Part shown: positions 50,240-60,351 of the stretch, one piece after another
Layout of the letters: the number at the start of each line of letters is the position of its first letter
How positions within the stretch are numbered: the stretch's first letter is position 1
Source: Macrocybe gigantea
Lineage: Eukaryota > Basidiomycota > Agaricomycetes > Agaricales > Callistosporiaceae
Direction of reading: 5' to 3'
Assembly (NCBI GenBank): GCA_011319805.1
Contig: SJRY01000077.1
Span: 1-64,000 of the forward strand
DNA length: 64,000 bases
Notes under the pieces: model-generated
What the model saw: the letters and a program-made list of their open reading frames with translations, nothing else
Database searches by the model: none
What the model was told of the DNA's origin: nothing
Made by a program: the position numbers and the translations under genes

Positions 50240-51768
50240 ATGGCTATTGAAAAGGTTATTCCTTCCAACGGTGGATCCCAGCCTGCCCCACTAGACGTGA
50301 GTGTAGTTTCCCAAGTTTTGCTTTTCCGTAACGCGTCCTCAAACACGAAGCACCTTTCAGGCATCAAAGTTGGTTGTCACTCTTTCGAAAAACTTGGCAC
50401 AGTTACCGGATTATGATAACTTGCACTTTGGACAGGTATTGATACCTCTTCCCGTTTTCACACCGTTTAACGTATTTCTTCATTGCAGGTCAAAACGGAC
50501 CATATGCTCATTGTTACCCATGACCCCGTAACTGGCTGGTCAACCCCAGAAATCAAACCCTATGGACCCTTGAGTCTTGATCCCGCAAGCTCGTGCTTCC
50601 AATATTGCCCGAACATCTTTGAAGGAATGAAGGTGTGGTTGTCTCAATGATAACTTGGCCGCAGCTAGGAACGCTAATCTGCACCAAAGGCATACATTGG
50701 ACCGGATGGAGAACCGCGTCTATTTCGACCGGAGAAAAATATGGAGCGTTTTGCTCGCTCTGCTGCTCGAGTCGCCTTGCCGGTGAGTCGCGTCTGAACG
50801 GCTGGAAAGCGAAATTTGCTGATTCGCGTTGTAGCCTTTCGACACGGATGCCCTCCTGGTATTGATCAAACAACTAATTAAAGTCGAAGCGCGATGGATC
50901 CCGAAAATTCCGGGACACAGCTTGTATATCCGACCGACGATGATTGGCACCCGGTCAGGTGAATAACCTCTTTGGCTTCGTTCCTCTCAAGTAATTTGAC
51001 CCACTTACGACGTCCTCGGCAGCACTTGGCGTTGCGGCGTCTGAACATGCGATAATCTATGTCATCCTCACACCCGCGGGTCCATACTTCCATGGAGAAG
51101 CCAAAGGCATCCCTCTTTTGGCAGTAGGCAAGAGCGTTCGTGCGTGGCCAGGAGGAACGGGCGGTCACAAGCTCGGCCTCAACTACGCGCCTGGCTTTCT
51201 GCCGCAGAGAGAAGCTGCACAGCAGGGATACAGCCAGATCCTGTGGTTGCTCGGAGAGGACAGCAAGGTTACAGAGGCAGGCGCTATGAACTTTTTTGCT
51301 GTCGTCAAGCGTGACGATGGAGGTTAGTATCGCATCCTGCAGCTTGATGTCACCAAGACTGCAACTGAATTCACTCCAGACCTCGATGTTTTCACTCCGC
51401 CACTCGACGGAACCATCCTACCAGGCGTAACGCGGATGTCGTGCCTAGACCTCTTGGATGCTCACACCAGCAACAAGACTGTTTTGCCAGGCATTCCCGC
51501 CACTCAGCGCTTGCATGCATCCGAGCGCATCATCACGATGCATGACATCACCCTCTGGGCTTCTCAAGGGCGGCTGTTCGAGGCATTTGGCGTGGGCACC
51601 GCCGTCATCGTTGCTCCCATTGGAAAGATCGGATTTGAAGGGAAGGATATCGTCGTCCCCGGAAGCCAGAACGGCTTGGGTCTCGTAGGGAAAGCGCTTT
51701 GGCAGAGGCTGACGGACATTCAAACCGGGGTACACCCATGGAGCGACTGGTCGGTGACATGCGATTAG
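50240..51768 (+). CDS. BCAT: Branched-chain amino acid aminotransferase
   Basis: PLP-dependent class IV aminotransferase for Leu, Ile and Val metabolism. The start gives MAIEKVIPSNGGSQPAPLD, then LSKNLAQLPDYDNLHFGQ across two introns (about 50298-50360 and 50436-50489). Conserved blocks: HMLIVTHDPVTGW, CFQYCPNIFEGMKAY, the PLP-fold segment LYIRPTMIGT, GPYFHGEAKGIPLLAVGK, then RAWPGGTGGHKLGLNYAPG, whose lysine (HKLG) forms the Schiff base, QILWLLGEDSKVTEAGAMNF, and LDGTILPGVTRMSCLDLL. The end (GSQNGLGLVGKALWQRLTDI, then HPWSDWSV) matches the usual C-terminus. No clear mitochondrial presequence, so a cytosolic form is more likely. Introns follow GMK and the segment ending VALP. Confidence 0.92.
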
Positions 51769-52067
51769 TTCTTGTTGCCGGTTTGGCTTTCGAGTCCATA
51801 TGAGCTGATATCTAGGATGCTAGAGGAGGCAATCTAGTGATAATATCAAGAATAGAGTTTTGGCCTCTATAAGTTTGTGCACATGTACGAGGGATAAGTA
51901 CTCGCCTTGAGTAAAGTGAATAGATCGTGCAATCTGGCCCTTGTGACTGTTGTGACTCCAAAGTTTTCATTTTTGCCTATTAACCAACTAGCGTCTGCCC
52001 ATCCTACGACCACATCTTTGTAGTAATCAAATTAATCAAACTTGCTTGTCAAGCATTACTTCGTTCC

Positions 52068-53442
52068 ATGATGGTGCAACAGTCCACATCCCAGCTTCGA
52101 GAAATCGTTCCCCAGATGACCCACCTTACAGCCACGTCGCGCTGGCAAACCATGTCTGATGGATCGTTACTGTCTGCCTGGGCAGGCGCACGTCTTAAAT
52201 TCGTGTTCTCCGGTTCGGCTCTCGTCATCCGGTTCGGCTCTCGGACGGAGCGCAAGGACAGATGGAATGGCGGAACCCGAATGCTGGAGATTTCGGTCTC
52301 TCCTTTTGTGCCGGAGCTACCTGAGAATAATGCTCAGGCTGATAACATCGGTCCGCGTATGCACCATTTAGATGCACACTCGGGTTTGGTGTTTCCTGTC
52401 CCGCTTCTCGGAGAGAAATGCGTTGTTGAGATTGCTCTGATCGACTGGGCATCGATCGTCGAGATCAAATCTTTTCTAATCGACGAGGTACAGGCTATTT
52501 GTTCCCGTCGTTCATCGACTGAATAGCTGCCTACTATCCAGTCTGCAACTATCGAACCTTTCATAGACGCAAGCTCGGAAAGACCGCTTTCCATCCTCGT
52601 CATTGGCGATTCGATTTCGTGTGGATTTACGTCCGCAGACGAAGAAGATGGTGGAGAAGCGCTTCCCGCGGTTGCCTCGACGCTTACCCATTTTGCGCAA
52701 AACGAATCCTCGAGCGCATTGACGGCCCCAGACTTGATGTCGAATTAGTTGCATACCCAGGAGCGACGCTCGTCGAGCCTGCAGATGATGACTCTTCATG
52801 TGACCCGTCGTTCAGCATGTCGACGAAATTCATGCATGTATGTTTCAAGTTCTACGAAATTAACGAGTTCAACTCTTAGTTGCTAGGTTTCCCCTTGGTC
52901 TGATCAGCAGTGGCAACCTGCTAGCATCGCAGAAGTGATTGTCGTCGCTCTGGGTACGCTTTCAGTATGGTTCTTCAGTCCACTTCTAACGTCGCAAGTC
53001 CATGTAGGAACAAACGATGAAAATACTGACGTCTCATTTGATCGATTCACGAACACACTCAAAACCTTTACACAAAAGCTGATTACGACATTCCCTTCCG
53101 TGAAAGAAATATGGATAATCGTGTGTTCAACCCTTCACCTTCTTAATCTGTATTTATGCGATTTTTTCTTTCATCCAGCCTCCATTCGAAGATCATTCCA
53201 ATGAAGAAGACCGCTCCAAATGGCGCAAATCGCTGCTCTCGAATTCGAAAGAATCGCACGCCGTTTCGTCCATCTCTACCAACGCTCCGGTCTTCATTTG
53301 TGACATCCAGGACGGAATGAAAAAGGAGCTGACAGTCGATGGCTTGCATCCAAACGTGGATGGACAAGAAGTCCTTGCACGGAATTTTGCTGCGTTTGTG
53401 CAACAGGCGCGACGTCAACGAGGCGTTTTGTGCCGAGGATGA
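52068..53442 (+). CDS. SGNH/GDSL esterase, CE2-like two-domain form
   Basis: A lipase/acetyl-esterase-type hydrolase. The N-terminal part (MMVQQSTSQLREIVPQ to VEIALIDWASIVEIKSFLID) is beta-rich, like the jelly-roll domain ahead of the catalytic domain in carbohydrate esterase family 2. Catalytic blocks: SILVIGDSISCGF with the GDS nucleophile (52586-52625), GATL and EVIVVALGTNDENTDVS (block III, GxND) after introns, and DGLHPNVDGQEVLARNFAAF with the Asp-His pair (53338-53397). A missing C in CCC at 52665-52667 separates GGEALP from GCLDAYPFCAK. No signal peptide is visible, which is unusual for a secreted acetylxylan esterase, so an intracellular role is possible. Confidence 0.8.
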
Positions 53443-54422
53443 CTCGCAGTTTGTTGTCGCGTGTCATGGCCGCGTTTTCGTGTTGTGGCTATATGCATTT
53501 CCCAGCCATGCAATACCCGGCTATTTCTTCGATCGTTGTTCGACGGAAGCATTCACTTGGATTTCATCCTCGAGATGGCAATGAAGGGAAGAGGGAGCCA
53601 CATTAATTTGCCAAGTAAGTAGTTAGCCATATATTAATGACCCTAAAAGATGTCCCCCATGTTAAACCCAGTACAGTACATCTGCTGCAGTGACAGGCCG
53701 TAGGCGTCGGAAGAACCATCGGCGACAGGTTCATCATTTGCACCTACATCTTGTACCGTACAAGTTCAATTGGCGTTCTGGATGTACGGTAGCGATCATG
53801 TGAACACAAGCCTAGCAAAAAAAAAAAAAACGCATTTGGAAGCGTGAGCATTTTGTATTTTCGAATTCCTATGATAGTTGAAATCCTTTGCATAGATCGC
53901 AGGAACGGTTTTCGAGATTTTCGAATATCTGGTCGACTTGGCGAAGGTCCGACTACAGTCACAAATGCTATTCTCTAAAAGGCCTAAGGATATGCGCTTC
54001 AGCGAGCCGGTTGACTGCTTGAAGAAGACAAGGCAGGAGGAAGACCTCTTGTCATTCGAAGAACCTTTCATCAAAGCTGGATTGCACAGGGTCGCCAGCT
54101 TCATCCTGTTCGTCCCTCCCACTTGCATCTTTCACGGCAGCCTCGAACAGACATGACGGCGCCCTCGTCATCATGGTGGAATTATGTAGCATCATCCGTA
54201 TGCATGACTAGCGGGCCAAAAGGTGTCAATGTGTTATAGAGCTGTGAATGCTGGAATACGACGCGAGGATCTGCAACTTACGTCTGCGGTGCCTCCAAAA
54301 AATTTGACCAATTTCTCGACAATGAGGGTGATGACGCAAAAGTTACATTCATCGGCATACCGTATGTACATAAATTAGTAAAACAGACTAGTACTAGCCC
54401 GTGTTGGCTAAGTGAATGTGAG
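53443..54422. other. Region without recognisable gene
   Basis: Minus-strand open frames at 54128-53796 are not recognised. Nothing else supported. Confidence 0.3.
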
Positions 54423-55016
54423 TTATGGTGAATTCGTGGACAAATGTGGCCTACCAAGTGTCGCGCACTCCTGCATTATCTGTTCAATTGCTTCCTTGAA
54501 CCGAGTCGATCCTTCCTCGTCCAAAATGTCACAGTCCCAGCGGTCCTGCGGTGCAGTGTCAAGCATCACTTGGGGATTTGGGGTGATCAGTGGCGGAGTG
54601 GCTACCACTCCAGATTGAGTAGATGTGGCTTCATAGAAACACAATTTCGTCCCAAACGCACTAACTGCACGCAATTTAGGAAGAGGGCAGACACCAGTTA
54701 GATCCCGTAAACACTTTCGTATCTGATGGTCTGCCTCTTCTCGAGCGGAGGCGAATCCAAATCTTGCGATAGATTTGATCTCCAGGACAAAAACAGGGAT
54801 GTCTTCTAGGAGAATCTGATACTCAATAACAAAGTTGAGGGATTCCCTCGAATCAGGGATAGGATATGTTTGAGGCGCTACAGTGAATGGAGTGTCGGCC
54901 GGGAAAAGGCTGTAGAGCAGTTTGTTGTATGGTGCATAATAGTCGTTTTCACGGGGATTGGCCGAGATAGTTTGAAAGCGCGCTAGGACATACTTCGGCC
55001 AAAGGGCGTTCAACAT
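54423..55016 (-). CDS. PD-(D/E)XK nuclease-like protein
   Basis: An intronless 197-codon frame typical of a protein group common in mushroom genomes that carries a PD-(D/E)XK-like fold. Visible: VLARFQTISANPRENDYYAP, YNKLLYSLFPADTPF, ESLNFVIEYQILLEDIPVFV leading to LEIK, then FASAREEADHQIRKCLRDL and VSAFGTKLCFYEA, DTAPQDRWDCDILDEEG. The ExK of the motif is kept (LEIK), but the upstream acidic residue, usually Asp in the D-F-V-I strand, is Asn here (LNFVI), so nuclease activity may be lost. It lies 280 bases from the retrotransposon cluster. Function in the cell is unknown. Confidence 0.65.
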   Translation of the reverse strand: MLNALWPKYVLARFQTISANPRENDYYAPYNKLLYSLFPADTPFTVAPQTYPIPDSRESLNFVIEYQILLEDIPVFVLEIKSIARFGFASAREEADHQIRKCLRDLTGVCPLPKLRAVSAFGTKLCFYEATSTQSGVVATPPLITPNPQVMLDTAPQDRWDCDILDEEGSTRFKEAIEQIMQECATLGRPHLSTNSP

Positions 55017-55297
55017 CGTGAAGTCATGGAACAGCAGTGAGGTTGGAGTTGAGTGTCAAAGCTAGGGCACAGGGTTGTGACATAATGAGTCACCCTCATG
55101 GGAATTGTTCGCACTGTGGGACCAACTTGAAACTTGTCTTCAAATCTTTTCGCCACCTTGTTCGCTTTTTTCTCGCTGATGAATAGTTAGTTTGACATTT
55201 CATGTCGAATCGTCTGCTTTTCGTAATGGTATGATGCATCAGAACCTTGCACAGACTATTTCTGCTTTCCAGTCCTTCTGACAAGAGACATTCTGCA

Positions 55298-55778
55298 TGT
55301 TAGGTTAGGTGATGCTCTGATAACCTATAAGAGGAATATGAGGTCCACTGTAAACCCAGGAAGCCCGGAAATTCTGACCCTAAGGAGTGAGAATGCATTT
55401 TTCCTGGCTCAAAAGGCCCACATTTGAAAATACAATGCCTTGATGCTACACAAAACTAATTCTGTGTGCAAGTCACTCTGACTATTGAGAGATGAGAGGT
55501 GGGGAGAAGAGTGCTAATATTTAGCCAGCTTGAAGCTGGATTCTACTATACACATTTTATCTATTTATATGTTATGATATTCAAGCATGGACTATTTTAG
55601 CAAGCAGAGACATAGAGTGACAGTGGATGAGTAAGTGCAAGTTATGGCACATGAACTGTTGTTTGTCCTGTTTGGGTGCTGGCTTATATACATGCTGCAA
55701 TTTGATATTTACTATTTGTAGGTACCCATGGGTTGTCCCAAGACTGCCAGCTTGCCATGCTCGGGCCTTGTCCCAACA
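55298..55778 (-). repeat. Probable 3' LTR of the copia element
   Basis: Begins (minus strand) TGTTGGGACAAGG directly after the purine tract and would end CCTAACA at 55298, giving TG...CA ends. Contains TATATAAG near 55690. The outer boundary is inferred because the partner LTR is missing. Confidence 0.5.
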
Positions 55779-56136
55779 CTCCCCCTCAAGTTGGTGCTAG
55801 TCCCATTTCTTCAATGTGCTTTTGGAATTTCAGGCATGGTAACAGCTTTGTCAAAATATCTGTGGTGTTGTCAGGGTCTCAACAGCTGACAATGGTGGCT
55901 TCCTGGTTATCGATCAAGTCTCGGACCCAATAGTAACGAGTGGCGATGTGTTTCACCCTTTTGTGGAATTGGACATTGCAGGCTATGGCTATGGACCCTT
56001 CATTGTTGCATTTGATCATGCTGGGTTGGTATTGTTCAAATCCCAGCTCATTGTAAAGGTATCGAAGCCACTGCAATATTTGTGCCATTTCTGACATTGC
56101 CATGTATTCCGCTTTAGTTGATGATAGAGCCGTAGT

Positions 56137-56456
56137 TGTTAGACTAGACGAATCTCAGAAGGACTCAGGCAGACTAAGTGCGAGAGTGGTCTTGAGATGA
56201 TGGCAAAAGGAATATTAAGCCTAACACTACTGGTACATCTGGGAGTCCTTATATACATTACAGTACTCGAGCATGGACCATGGGCTGCACAATGCTGTGG
56301 ACTGCGGATGAGTAAGACTGGAAGGAGATGACTCAGGATGACTAGGGAAGTGGGATGACTCGATGGCTGCATGCTGCGCAACATGACGGGGAAGATAAGG
56401 GATGTGGGAAAGATAAGATAAGAAAATGAATGGTCCTTTAGGCGATGTCTGTAACA
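56137..56456 (-). repeat. Solo LTR of the gypsy family, with target duplication
   Basis: A 320-base sequence starting TGTTAG and ending TGTAACA, flanked on both sides by GTAGT (56132-56136 and 56457-56461), a perfect five-base target-site duplication. It is the reverse-orientation twin of the 320-base LTR at 60019-60338. It interrupts the copia RNase H between KKQSTT and TALSSTKAEYMA, so it inserted after the copia element and then lost its body by LTR recombination. Confidence 0.9.
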
Positions 56457-59400
56457 GTAGTGGATTGTTTTTTCGAACTCCACGTAATTGTGCTGCCTCC
56501 TTTGATGAAGACAGATCCTGAGGTGGATTTGAGTGAGGGATCATCAACATTGGCAAAAGATGCATCTGAGTATCCATGAAACAGGTTCGCATTTTCGTTT
56601 CTCATTGCACATTTTGCTGAATATATTATTCCATGGGTTCTTGTCTCCACAAGGTATTGAAGAACTCACTTCAATGCCTTCCAATGCTGTAAGCTTGGGT
56701 TTGCAGTGTGAGCAGCAAGTTTGTTCACAGCCAAAAGGATGTCCGGCTGAGTTGCATTCACAAGGAATTGAAGTTCACCAACCAAGCTGGCAAAGGAATT
56801 ACTTTTGTTCCCTTCACCTACACCTGGGTTCAGCTCTAACATAATGTTTGGGTCCATAGGTGTCATTATGGGATTGGCATCTGCCATTCCCTCACATTGG
56901 AGAATATTTTCAATATATTGCCATTGCGAAATGGTAAGCATGTCTTCCGTTTGGGTTATTTCTATGCCAACAATCTTTGCAGGTTCTTCCATGTCTGTTA
57001 GCTCCCAAATTCTTTGGAGCTCCACCTTCATTGCTGTCACCAACTCATTTGTCAATGCAAGTAGGAGAAGATCATCAACCCATATGGTAATGATTTCCAT
57101 ATTTTTGCCATTTCGTCGAACATAAATGCATGGATTCAAAAATAGCTGTATATAGCCCAGTTTGGTAAGTTGACCATTGAGCTCCTTGTTCCACTCACGT
57201 CCTGACTGTTTTAGGCTGTAGAGTGTCCTTAGAAGTCGATATACCTGACCAGTACCATCATCATATCCTTCAGATTGGTGCATATAGACTTTTTCATGGA
57301 GGATACCATGTAGGTAAGCTCCTTTTATGTCCATTTGATGGACCTTCAGTCGTTTGAGTGGCATGAGGGCTAATATTGCTCATATTGCCTCTAGCCAAAT
57401 GACAGGTGAGAAAGTCTCTATATAGTCAAACCCTGGTCATTGCACACAACCTTTAGCTATGAGCCATGCTTTGTACTTGAGGAGTTCACCGAATTTATTG
57501 AATTTCCTTGTGAGTACCCAGCGATTTGCTATTGGAACTGTGCCTTTTGGACATTTAACTAACTCCTATGTTTTCATTCCTAGGAGTTGGTTGATTTTGC
57601 TATCCGCTGTGCATTCCCATTCAGGCCACTCATCAGATAATTTGGCTTGGGCCAGACTTTTTGGCTCATCTCCTCCAAGTGTAGAGCTTGAGTATGCAAT
57701 GTATGCTAGCTCGGTGGCTGTTATTGTAGCTGGTAATTCTTTACATTTATTGTCTTCCTCATCAGAAAAAGGGTCTGCAAGATAACGGTAATTGGTACGT
57801 CTTCCTCTTGTTTTCCTTGGTACTTCAATGTCTATAGCTTCTTCAGGTTCCACATCTTGTTTCTATTTTCATTGTGCATTGTCTGATTGTTGCATGCTAC
57901 CCTCTATCTCCCCTTCACACGAAGGGTCAGGTATGATTTCAATTTGTTCTGGTGGAGTTTGAGTTGTTGGTAAGTTGAAGGCATGAAAGTTATGTGAAAT
58001 GAGTATGTGTCAGATTTCTGCATTGTAGTATTTTACTGATTTGGAACCTTCGTCGAAGCCAACATATGCTTGTTGTTTAGATTTTGGAAGCATTTTTCTT
58101 TGTTCACATGATCCTTGGTTGAGGATCCATACCGGAGCACCAAATTCATGTAGATGAGCAACATTAGGCTTTTGTAAATGCCATTTTTGATATGGTGTTT
58201 TGCCTATTAAAGGTTTTATATGTGAGCAATTGCGAATATAGGCACTATGTTCGACCGTGGGCTCCCAGAGAAATTCTGGGAGGTCCTGTGCTGCTAACAT
58301 TGAGTACCCGAGTTTGACAAGGGTGCGATTCATTCATTTGGCAACACCATTTTGAGAAGGTGAATATAGTGCTGTCAGTTGAATTTCTATTCCTTGTTGA
58401 CAATACCAACTATCCAGCTTCTCGTTAATGAACTCTTTTCCATGATCAATTCATATTGCTTTGGGATTTTTACCCTGAGTTTTTAAATGCATAAGATATT
58501 TGATTACTCATTCTGCTGACTGGTCTTTTGACTTGGAAAATTTGACAGTCGTATATTGTGTGGAGTTGTCAACAAAGAGAACATAGTATTGGTTTCCATT
58601 AATAGATGTGATGTTGTATTTTCCCCATAAATCTATATGGGTAAGTTCTCCTAAGGCTGTGTATTTTTTGTCAACTTTATCATAGGCTTCTTCAGATTGT
58701 TTGCCCTCTGTACAGGCTGTACAATCTGGTTTTGATGTCCTTATATCGATATTTAGGCCATCTACCAGGCCTTCATCAAGGACCCATTGTATGCCACTAT
58801 AGCTGACATGGCTATATCGTCAATGCCAAGTTTCCCAGCTTTGTATAGGCTCTATGGCGACAAATGTTAGCAGCATTGTGGTATAATTTTTTGGAGGTTT
58901 CACTCTGGGAGCTCGTACTTTCAGATTCATTTTGTATAAATTTGTTTGAATCTGAGCCCCTTTAGCTATTTTTCATCCATCCCTCATAATGAGCATGATT
59001 GCTCCCCTCCTCCTCCAGTGTACCATCTACCAGCTTTATTCCAGCGGCTGAGAGAGAGGAGGTTATTTTGATTGGCTGGAATATAGAGTATGTCTTCAAG
59101 TTTTATCGTAAACTTGTTTCCTTTGCACTCTGATTCTAGCTCAACAGTACCTCGACCTTCCGCTTTTGCTTTTACATTCCCAACTCCCATTACAAAGGTT
59201 CCTGATATGGGGTGGAATTGTGTAAAGGCTGCACATGTGTTTGATACATGTGAGGTTGTTGCCGAATCAGCCAACCACTTGCAATAAGCAGAACGCTTGT
59301 CAATTTCATTTATGTTAGAGAAACAGGATGCTTCAGTAAGTTCAAATTCATCACTGGATTCTTGGACACTGAACATGATTTCTTCGCCTGCCTGGTGGGT

Positions 59401-60018
59401 TTCTTCGGTCTTCACCTTTTTCTTCATTTCCGTTTTAGTGCCTTTCTTTTGCTTTTTAGCCATCTGACAATCCTTCATTGCATGGCCAAAGCGGTGACAA
59501 GTGTCACAGGCAGATTGTCCAAGAAATCAGCAGTCAAGCGTGTTGTGTCAGATACAGTGGCAATGCCCACATTTGGGTGGTTGATTTTCACTGTGAGGTT
59601 GACTACCAGGTCGATAGTCGCCAATTGGTTTTGATTGGATCACCTGGCTTGTTGATTCAGTAGTATGGGCACATTGTTGGCAACATTTGTATTCTTCTTT
59701 AATAATGCTAATAAACTCTTGTGATCCAATCCTCTTTTTTGGATTGGTTTTAGTTATTCCCATGCGGCTGCCAACATAGGATTCTGTAAACGAGTCCCAG
59801 GAGTAGGGAAGTGATGAGGAAATAATGACTTTAAACATGGGATCAGAGATCCGAAAATCAGCATCACCAAGCATATTAATGCACTCCCAAGATTCCTTGA
59901 GCTTATTAAGGTGCTCGGAAATATTGGTAGACTCATCTGCAATTATATAAAACAGGTTATGAATGACAGTGACAACAGCTTGGTGTCCCTTGGTTTCATG
60001 AACAGTTTCTAAGCTAGC

Positions 60019-60338
60019 TGTTACAGACGCTGCCCAAAGGACCATTCAATTTCTTATCTTATCTTTCCCATATCCCTTATCTTCCCCATCATGCTGCGTA
60101 GTGCACAGCCATCAAGTCATCTCACCTCCCTAGTCATCCTGAGTCATCTCCTTCTAGTCTTACTCATCCGCAGTCCATAGCATTGCACAGCCCATGGTCC
60201 GTGCTCGAGTACTGTAACATATATAAGGACTCCCAGATGTACCAGTAGTGCTAGGCTTAATATTCCTTTTGCCATTATCTCAAGACCACTCTTGCACTTA
60301 GTCTGCCCAAGTCCTTTTGAGATTCGTCTAGCCTAACA
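60019..60338 (+). repeat. 5' LTR of the gypsy element
   Basis: 320 bases, TGTTACAG to CCTAACA, in the same orientation as the gypsy genes and followed directly by its leader. The left flank is CTAGC; the matching right-hand duplication would lie beyond the window. It aligns end to end with the solo LTR at 56137-56456 (reverse complement) without gaps. Confidence 0.88.
60220..60227 (+). promoter_or_regulatory. TATA box of the gypsy LTR
   Basis: TATATAAG, located about 30 bases upstream of the AGGCTTAATAT stretch (60253-60263) that is predicted to be the 5' end of the transcript. It is also conserved in the solo LTR. Confidence 0.6.
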
Positions 60339-60340
60339 AG

Positions 60341-60351
60341 ATATTAAGCCT
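60341..60351 (+). other. Putative self-priming primer-binding site
   Basis: ATATTAAGCCT, starting two bases after the LTR, is the exact reverse complement of AGGCTTAATAT inside the LTR (60253-60263). No match to a tRNA 3' end (which would begin TGG) is present. In Tf1 of fission yeast the first 11 bases of the RNA pair with such a site to prime reverse transcription. Confidence 0.65.

Larger units (their letters stand above)
55298..60018 (-). mobile_element. Degenerate Ty1/copia retrotransposon
   Basis: Minus-strand order gag-PR-IN-RT-RH with the 3' LTR at the left. Gag pieces (LNKLKESWECINMLG, near 59880) with one zinc knuckle (CDTCHRFGHAMKDC near 59515-59475); protease-like WLADSATTSHVSN (59285-59247); integrase traces full of stops; RT with IKGAYLHGILHEKVYMHQ, YSLKQSGREWNKEL and IWVDDLLLLA (57340-57050); RNase H split by a solo LTR. 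The end reads FQKHIEEMGLAPT, and the stop overlaps a purine tract (rev. comp. of 55779-55789). Many stops and frame breaks show it is dead. The gag start and 5' LTR are lost where a gypsy element sits (60019). Confidence 0.85.

Noticed and set aside
56137..60338. The 320-base inverted repeats as terminal inverted repeats of a large DNA transposon
   Set aside because: Each has TG...CA-type ends and a TATA box. One is flanked by its own five-base duplication and the other leads directly into a gypsy gag-pol, so they are oppositely oriented LTRs.
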